Part shown: positions 6,619 through 11,017 of the stretch, one piece after another
How positions within the stretch are numbered: the stretch's first letter is position 1
Layout: each line of letters opens with the position of its first letter
Notes under the pieces: model-generated
The model's input: only the letters and a program-made list of their open reading frames with translations
What the model was told of the DNA's origin: nothing
Databases searched by the model: none
Origin: CAYONZ01 sp964405465
Lineage (GTDB): Bacteria; Bdellovibrionota; Bdellovibrionia; Bdellovibrionales; JAMPXM01
Assembly: GCA_964405465.1 (NCBI GenBank)
Contig: CAYONZ010000078.1
Span: 1 to 11,017 of the forward strand
DNA: 11,017 nucleotides
Direction: 5' to 3'
Made by a program: the position numbers and the translations under genes

Positions 6619-6685
6619 TCACGAGTAAAATTCAGTCAAGTGAATTTTACTCGTGACTAAAGTTCACTTGACTGAATTTTACTCG
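6619..6685. repeat. Nested inverted repeat forming two mutually exclusive hairpins
   Basis: Hairpin 1: 6619-6634 pairs perfectly with 6641-6656 (16 bp, 6-base loop GTCAAG). Hairpin 2: 6622-6644 pairs perfectly with 6663-6685 (23 bp); the helix continues for 4 more pairs past one G-T position, reaching 6649/6658 with an 8-base loop. The segment 6622-6634 is shared, so both cannot form together. TGAATTTTACTCG occurs twice in direct orientation (6641-6653 and 6673-6685). The stem is AT-rich with no U tract, so it is not a classical terminator. It could be an intergenic palindromic repeat, a transcript-stabilising hairpin after dcp, or a switch before nadK. Confidence 0.85.
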
Positions 6686-6803
6686 CGCATCGAACTCTCA
6701 GCTGCCTTAGCCGGACTCGGTCGACGATCGGACTTCGCAATGCTCAATCTGCAAGATTGAACTTCATCCCAACGTACCCATTATTGCATCACACTATGCA
6801 GAT

Positions 6804-6841
6804 ACACAAAGCCAAAATTTTGTGTTTCTATTTTGGTGTGT
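6804..6841 (+). repeat. Second set of competing hairpins upstream of nadK
   Basis: ACACAAA (6804-6810) can pair with TTTGTGT (6819-6825), loop 8. Alternatively CCAAAAT (6812-6818) pairs with ATTTTGG (6830-6836), loop 11, extended by ACACA (6804-6808) with TGTGT (6837-6841) across a 3-base bulge. The two folds exclude each other. They are AT-rich and modest, so part of this may be chance. Confidence 0.4.
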
Positions 6842-6947
6842 GTCCTCATTTGGTCCGATGTCGTAAGCCCAAGCAATGGGCCAAGCCAAGTGTGCATACA
6901 CACCCGTATACATTTTGTTTTTGAACATCCACATCGAGAGGACTCCG

Positions 6948-7889
6948 GTGACTGAGAAAAAGAAAACCACTCGTAAAAAATCTGATTCGTCGGCAAGCGA
7001 ACGCGCGCACAAGACCACTCGTTCGACGAAATTTTCTCCACAAAATATTGCAATTATGTATCGACCAAATTCTTCGCACGCAATTGAGCAGGCAAAAGAA
7101 TTGGCACATTGGTTAATTGATCAAGGCTACACCGTTTACTCCACTCCTGGCCAACAACTCGGCAAAGGGTCAAAACGAGTGACCCCGCAAAATCTTTCGC
7201 GGCTCGAATGGGTGATTGTTTTGGGTGGTGACGGCACCTACCTAAGCGCCGTCCGCATGTTACAGAATCGACAGGTGCCGATTCTTGGCGTGAATATGGG
7301 TTCACTTGGTTTTCTCACAGAAAATCGCGTCGAGGATCTTTACAAATCCGTGCTCCTTACACTGCAAGGCAAAATGGAATTTCGTCCCCGCTCCATGCTT
7401 GAGGTGACGATCCGCCGCAACGGCAAAATACGCGGGCACTTTTTGGCGCTAAATGATGCCGTCCTCGAGAGAGGCTCCTCCACCCATCTCATCAACATCG
7501 GAGTATTTAGCCAAAAACACCCTGTTTGCGACATCAAAGCCGATGCGCTGATTATTGCGGGGCCAACCGGATCTACTGCTTATAATCTCGCGGCGGGTGG
7601 CCCGGTGCTTCATCCGGAAGTCCGTGCTGTGGTGGTCACTCCTGTCTGCCCCCATTCTTTGACAAGCCGCCCATTAATTTTTCCTGATGACCAAAAGCTT
7701 TCTTTTAAGGTTTTGACTCGCGATAAAAAAGCGGTGTTAACTGTCGATGGAACTCACTGTGGTGAAATCACTGTCGATGACGAAGTAGTGGTTGTGCGCA
7801 GCCAACAAGATCATGTGGTGATTCGCAAACCAGCGCACAATTTCTTCGCCTTACTTAGAGAAAAACTTCGCTTCGGCGAACGCGACTAA
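6948..7889 (+). CDS. nadK: NAD kinase
   Basis: NAD kinase phosphorylates NAD+ to NADP+ in the cytosol. With GTG 6948 as start the protein has 313 residues. GAGAGGA (6936-6942) lies 5 bases before it, whereas the longer ATG 6876 has no ribosome-binding site. Family motifs are in order: GGDGT at 93-97 (ATP/NAD site), GVNMGSLGFL at 114-123, NDAVLERG at 169-176, GPTGSTAYNLAAGGP at 205-219, a VTPVCPH segment, and VDG at 266-268. The usual S-T before PTGSTAY is replaced by A-G. Residues 2-30 are a Lys/Arg/Thr/Ser-rich, probably disordered tail (TEKKKTTRKKSDSSASERA) not needed for the fold, which starts at NIAIMYRPNS. recN begins 15 bases after the stop, so the two genes are almost certainly cotranscribed; nadK-recN neighbourhood is also seen in E. 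coli. Confidence 0.95.
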   Translation: MTEKKKTTRKKSDSSASERAHKTTRSTKFSPQNIAIMYRPNSSHAIEQAKELAHWLIDQGYTVYSTPGQQLGKGSKRVTPQNLSRLEWVIVLGGDGTYLSAVRMLQNRQVPILGVNMGSLGFLTENRVEDLYKSVLLTLQGKMEFRPRSMLEVTIRRNGKIRGHFLALNDAVLERGSSTHLINIGVFSQKHPVCDIKADALIIAGPTGSTAYNLAAGGPVLHPEVRAVVVTPVCPHSLTSRPLIFPDDQKLSFKVLTRDKKAVLTVDGTHCGEITVDDEVVVVRSQQDHVVIRKPAHNFFALLREKLRFGERD

Positions 7890-7895
7890 TTTAGC

Positions 7896-7900
7896 GGGGG
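7896..7900 (+). promoter_or_regulatory. G5 ribosome-binding site of recN
   Basis: GGGGG ends 4 bases before ATG 7905 within CGGGGGTCTT. It replaces a canonical AGGAGG. A similar CGGGGGTC lies before GTG 1784 of the LamG-like gene. Confidence 0.5.
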
Positions 7901-7904
7901 TCTT

Positions 7905-9602
7905 ATGCTTCTTGAGCTCAAGGTTTCAAACTTTGCAATTATCGACAATGTGCAGATTAACTTTGGCCCTGGGCTCAATATTCTAAGTGGCGAAACTGGA
8001 GCGGGTAAATCAATTTTGCTCAAAAGCCTCGGGCTCTTGATGGGCGAAAAGGGTCTGGCTGACAGCGTACGCACCGGCTCTGAAGTTGCAACTATCGAAG
8101 GTTTTTTTGATCTCCACTCGCGTCCAGACATCGAAGAGAAACTAACAAACATGGGCATTGAAGTACATGACGACCAGTTGGTTGTTCGGCGTGTGATTTC
8201 GGCACAAAACAAGAGTCGAATTTATCTCAACGGAAGTCTTTCTACATTAAGTGCACTTCGAGATGTCGTTTCTCCACTCGTCGAAGTCACCAGCCAAGCC
8301 GTACCGTTGATTGAAATGACAGGACAACACGACAACCGCCATCTTTTGTCGAAAGCCTACCATCTCGATATTCTCGACCAGTACGCTGGTATTTGGAAGA
8401 TGCGTGGCGATGTGGCTGAGAAGTTTGCTCGGCTCCAAGAACTACAAAACGAAATTGATGAGATGAAAGCACAAGATCGCAATCAAGCGCAACGCCTTGA
8501 TTTCTTAATTTACCAACGTGATGAGATCAAGGCACTCGATCTGAAATCAGGAGAAGAAGAAGAAATTGAAGCTGAGACCAAGCGGTTAAAGTTTTCTTCT
8601 CGTCTACAAGACTTTGTTTCACAGACCGAAAATATGCTTTACGGTGACGACGACTCAGTGACCAGTCGCTTGCATTATATTTTACAACGCGCAGGAGAGC
8701 TCAGAAACTTAGATGCTAGCCTGACAGCAAAACTTGAACCGCTTTCTCAGGCGAAAACTCTGATTTCTGAAGTCAATTATGATTTGCGCGATTACGCTCG
8801 GAGCCTCGATGCAGATCCTTCACGCCTCGAAGATCTGGAGCAGCGACTCAGTCGGCTTCGCCAGTTGCAGAAAAAATATGGAGCTACGGCAGATGATATC
8901 CTGCTTGCACTCGGAAAAATCGAAACTGAAATTGATCTCCTTGAAAATTCAGATTTGCGCTTGCGCGAAAAAGAAGATTTGAAGGCTGTTCTCTACAAAG
9001 AGCTCGAAACCCAAGCCAAGTTCATGCATGAGAAACGCGAGAAAGCAGCTCTCAAGCTGGCAAAAGGAGTCAATGAAGAACTCAAAGACCTGAACATGAA
9101 AGGGCTTGAATTCATCGTCGATATCGAATGGACCAATGAACTCCATGCGACTGGCCAGAGCAGTGTCGAGTTTATGACTAAGACTTCGCAGTCCGATGCA
9201 CCAAAGCCAATGGCTAAATTTGCTAGTGGTGGCGAAATGAGTCGAATTCTTTTGGCACTCAAGCAGGTGGTTGGCCATTCCACGCATCCACGGACCTATC
9301 TTTTTGACGAGGTCGACACCGGTGTCAGCGGGCCGACTGCCGAAAAAGTGGGCCGCAAACTCAAGTCTATTGCAAAAAACCAACAGGTCATTTGTGTCAC
9401 TCACCTTCCACAAGTGGCCTCCTTCGGAGACCAACATTTTTTTATTTGTAAAAATGCAAACTCGTCGACGGTGAAAATGGAAATCACGAGCCTATCGGGA
9501 GCTGAACGCGTGAAAGAGATCGCACGTCTGATTTCAGGAGAAAAGATTACGAAAACATCTCTGGCGCATGCGGAGCAATTACTCCAGGAAACCCAAGGCT
9601 GA
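7905..9602 (+). CDS. recN: DNA repair protein RecN (SMC-like ATPase)
   Basis: RecN is an SMC-related ATPase that acts early in recombinational repair of double-strand breaks. The 565-residue length is typical. The N-terminus MLLELKVSNFAIIDNVQI is characteristic, followed by Walker A GETGAGKS (29-36). A long charged middle section (about 170-390) with heptad-like Glu/Lys/Leu pattern forms the short coiled-coil arms. The C-terminal half has the ABC signature SGGEMSR (441-447), Walker B TYLFDEVD (464-471) followed by TGVSG, and the switch histidine in VICVTHLPQVA. All catalytic motifs are intact. It follows nadK by 15 bases and uses a GGGGG ribosome-binding site, so it probably depends on the nadK promoter; I see no room for its own SOS operator in the gap. 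Confidence 0.96.
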   Translation: MLLELKVSNFAIIDNVQINFGPGLNILSGETGAGKSILLKSLGLLMGEKGLADSVRTGSEVATIEGFFDLHSRPDIEEKLTNMGIEVHDDQLVVRRVISAQNKSRIYLNGSLSTLSALRDVVSPLVEVTSQAVPLIEMTGQHDNRHLLSKAYHLDILDQYAGIWKMRGDVAEKFARLQELQNEIDEMKAQDRNQAQRLDFLIYQRDEIKALDLKSGEEEEIEAETKRLKFSSRLQDFVSQTENMLYGDDDSVTSRLHYILQRAGELRNLDASLTAKLEPLSQAKTLISEVNYDLRDYARSLDADPSRLEDLEQRLSRLRQLQKKYGATADDILLALGKIETEIDLLENSDLRLREKEDLKAVLYKELETQAKFMHEKREKAALKLAKGVNEELKDLNMKGLEFIVDIEWTNELHATGQSSVEFMTKTSQSDAPKPMAKFASGGEMSRILLALKQVVGHSTHPRTYLFDEVDTGVSGPTAEKVGRKLKSIAKNQQVICVTHLPQVASFGDQHFFICKNANSSTVKMEITSLSGAERVKEIARLISGEKITKTSLAHAEQLLQETQG

Positions 9603-9815
9603 TCCAATTTTGCAATTAGAAACAAGTGCCATAGACGCAGCACCAAGGCGAGGGCAATCCTCTCATCTTCTCAGGAAAGATCTGAATTTGCCGAGGCCTT
9701 GCATATAAACAAATTTAATTTTATTCGACGCAAAACAGTGAACAAAGTTCTCTCGACATTCGATTTCTTTTGAAGCAGGATAAGTCTCCCAATCGAAAGA
9801 CAAATGGATTTGTAG
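9603..9815. other. Intergenic region upstream of the TPR regulator
   Basis: No gene is seen. TATAAA (9704-9709) is a possible -10 element, but the bases 16-17 upstream (CTGAAT) are a poor -35. The weak GAGG/CCTC hairpin (9650-9662) after recN has no U tract, so a terminator is not supported. Confidence 0.35.
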
Positions 9816-10985
9816 ATGAACCCGATGAATGGAAATTCTGAAATTTTAAAGCAGACTTCGAAGCCTGCTTCCAATAAAAACACAAGCGCGTGGACCTATC
9901 AACAAGCTTTGTTTAGTTATCACAGCGGTGATTTTTCGCGGGCACTTTCTTTGTTTCAACAGGCTTTGGCTCAATTTAAAACTGAGAATGAAACAGCTCA
10001 CTCGGTGGAAGTGCTCAATTATATTTTGCGAATTCTTGCCGAACGTGAGGAGTTCAATAAAATTGTCGAGATTGAATCCGAACTGACAAAGCTCTTGAAT
10101 TCAGATCCCACAATCAGTTCCGAACTCAGATCACGCACATATTATGTACTCGGCATCTGCTCGTGCTATCAAGAGTCTAAATATGCAAGTGCCGAACTTT
10201 ATTTCCAAAAGGCTCTTGAAGCCTCGATGCAAGTCAATGACCGCAAAGGTTTAGCCTATGCGGTTTATGGCCTTGCAACGGTGAACTATGCTAAGAAAAC
10301 TTATGATATTGCACTTCGTGAACTCAATCGCCTGGCGATTATTCTTGAATGCATGACGGTACCAGATTTGAAGTCTGGGTCTTTGCTCTTACGTGGGATG
10401 ATTCTCCGTAATTCGACTTCATTTGACGAAGCCCTCAAAAGCTTATGGGCTTCGTATGAGTCGCTGAAAGAAAACCCAAGCTTGATTTTATACATTCACA
10501 CTCTCTGCGCACTCGCCGACACCTATCAGCAGATGGGTGATACCTCTCGCGCACAAATTTATCTAGAGCTCGCGAGCAAAAGTTTTGATGCAAAAGAGAT
10601 CCCGCGTCTCAACCGACTTATCGAAACACTGCTCAAGCAAATTGCCCGAGCTGGGCATGTTGGTGAGTACGACTTTGTGTTTCATACACAAACCGGTCAA
10701 CTTGTTCTCAAGAATGGCCAAGAAGTTGGTTTTGAGGGGCAGTTTGTATTGCGAGAACTTTTGTTAACTTTTTTGCGAAAGCCCGGTCATGTGTTTTCCA
10801 AAGAAGAACTTGTGCAAAGCGTATGGCAACAGAGTTATCAACCAAGCATCCATGACAATAAAATCTATGTGACCATAAAGCGACTCCGACAACTGCTCCA
10901 GCCGAGCTCACAACATCAATGTCTATTAAGAGCCAAAGAAGGTTATTTTTTGGATGACAAAACAAGAGTTTTGATTGCCAATTAG
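9816..10985 (+). CDS. TPR-repeat transcriptional regulator with C-terminal OmpR/PhoB-type winged helix
   Basis: The 389-residue product has no signal peptide. Residues about 25-280 are all-helical with tetratricopeptide-like pairs: AWTYQQALFSYHSGDFSRAL (25-44), ASAELYFQKALEASM (124-138), GLAYAVYGLATVNYAKKTYD (145-164) and LADTYQQMGDTSRAQIYLEL (233-252). Residues about 286-385 are a winged-helix domain of the Trans_reg_C kind: a beta-sheet lead (FVFHTQTGQLVLKNG), then HVFSKEELVQSVW (325-337), a recognition helix region DNKIYVTIKRLRQLLQ (347-362) and the wing AKEGYFLDD. No receiver domain or phospho-acceptor Asp is visible, so the input is probably a protein or peptide bound by the TPR part rather than phosphorylation. 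ATG 9816 has a weak GGA site 7 bases upstream; ATG 9825 is also possible. Another gene starts 16 bases downstream. Confidence 0.85.
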   Translation: MNPMNGNSEILKQTSKPASNKNTSAWTYQQALFSYHSGDFSRALSLFQQALAQFKTENETAHSVEVLNYILRILAEREEFNKIVEIESELTKLLNSDPTISSELRSRTYYVLGICSCYQESKYASAELYFQKALEASMQVNDRKGLAYAVYGLATVNYAKKTYDIALRELNRLAIILECMTVPDLKSGSLLLRGMILRNSTSFDEALKSLWASYESLKENPSLILYIHTLCALADTYQQMGDTSRAQIYLELASKSFDAKEIPRLNRLIETLLKQIARAGHVGEYDFVFHTQTGQLVLKNGQEVGFEGQFVLRELLLTFLRKPGHVFSKEELVQSVWQQSYQPSIHDNKIYVTIKRLRQLLQPSSQHQCLLRAKEGYFLDDKTRVLIAN

Positions 10986-11001
10986 AGCAGAGGGAATTGC
11001 T

Positions 11002-11017
11002 ATGGAAATGTTGAGAT
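11002..11017 (+). CDS. Start of a further gene, cut by the window end
   Basis: ATG 11002 is preceded by AGAGGGA (10989-10995) at 6 bases, a good ribosome-binding site. Only MEMLR is visible. The start lies 16 bases after the stop of the TPR regulator, so the two are probably cotranscribed, and the product may be a target or partner of it. Confidence 0.45.

Larger units (their letters stand above)
6564..6947. other. Intergenic region/nadK leader with several hairpins
   Basis: No gene is seen in these 384 bases. They hold a large nested inverted repeat (6619-6685), a small 7-bp hairpin (TCAATCT 6744-6750 with AGATTGA 6754-6760), and a second group of competing hairpins (6804-6841). A weak promoter-like pair TTGAAC (6757-6762) and CATTAT (6779-6784) with 16-base spacing could serve nadK, which would give a long leader. 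No riboswitch class is recognised. Confidence 0.6.

Noticed and set aside
6250..6660. 136-codon plus-strand frame overlapping the end of dcp
   Set aside because: Most of it is an alternate frame of dcp, whose zinc-peptidase motifs are intact; the remainder is translated palindrome.
6876..6947. Upstream ATG extension of NAD kinase
   Set aside because: No ribosome-binding site, and the 24 added residues match nothing in the family; GTG 6948 has GAGAGGA at the right distance.
7867..7880. Hairpin TTCGC-TTCG-GCGAA at the end of nadK
   Set aside because: A stable UUCG-type loop, but only 5 bp, inside coding sequence and without a U tract; recN follows at once, so it is unlikely to end transcription.
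8949..9437. 162-codon minus-strand frame inside recN
   Set aside because: Antisense shadow of the well-conserved recN C-terminal half, with no motif or signal of its own.
9650..9662. Possible terminator after recN
   Set aside because: Only a 4-bp GAGG/CCTC stem and no run of T after it.

Overview
The window looks like chromosomal DNA from a Gram-negative predatory or predator-related bacterium, most likely Bdellovibrionota (Bdellovibrio/Bacteriovorax-like). This taxonomic guess is an inference. It rests on moderate base composition, a run of exported proteins without familiar enterobacterial names, a beta-barrel and a lipoprotein (so an outer membrane), a partial exported protein that resembles hypothetical proteins I associate with Bdellovibrio, and a TPR plus winged-helix regulator. 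No tRNA, rRNA, CRISPR array, insertion sequence or phage gene is visible.

Left part, bases 1-3640, all on the minus strand: a cell-envelope block. Reading in the direction of transcription it holds a small exported protein with an AMIN-like beta domain (3635-2985), a beta-barrel protein overlapping it by 4 bases (2988-2194), a 400-base stretch with a striking CA-rich hairpin, an exported LamG-like protein (1784-441), and a second exported protein that starts with TTG at 403 and runs off the left edge. A good minus-strand promoter candidate lies at 3666-3693.

Centre, bases 3813-4433: a single plus-strand gene for a cysteine-rich lipoprotein. Its ribosome-binding site is a run of nine G, which could be length-variable, and a probable terminator follows.

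Right part, bases 4512-11017, all plus strand: housekeeping genes and a regulator. dcp encodes an M3 zinc peptidase with all expected active-site residues. The 384-base gap after it contains a nested inverted repeat that can fold into two mutually exclusive long hairpins, then a second pair of competing hairpins. nadK (NAD kinase) and recN (DNA repair ATPase) follow as a tight pair, an order also known from other bacteria. A TPR protein with a C-terminal OmpR/PhoB-type DNA-binding domain comes next, and a further gene begins 16 bases after it and is cut by the window end.

The most interesting items are the nested palindrome at 6619-6685, the 14-bp inverted repeat enclosing a CA-rich loop at 1823-1939, the G9 tract at 3813-3821, and the translationally coupled AMIN-like/beta-barrel pair. 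I do not see a complete defence, secretion or biosynthetic system.
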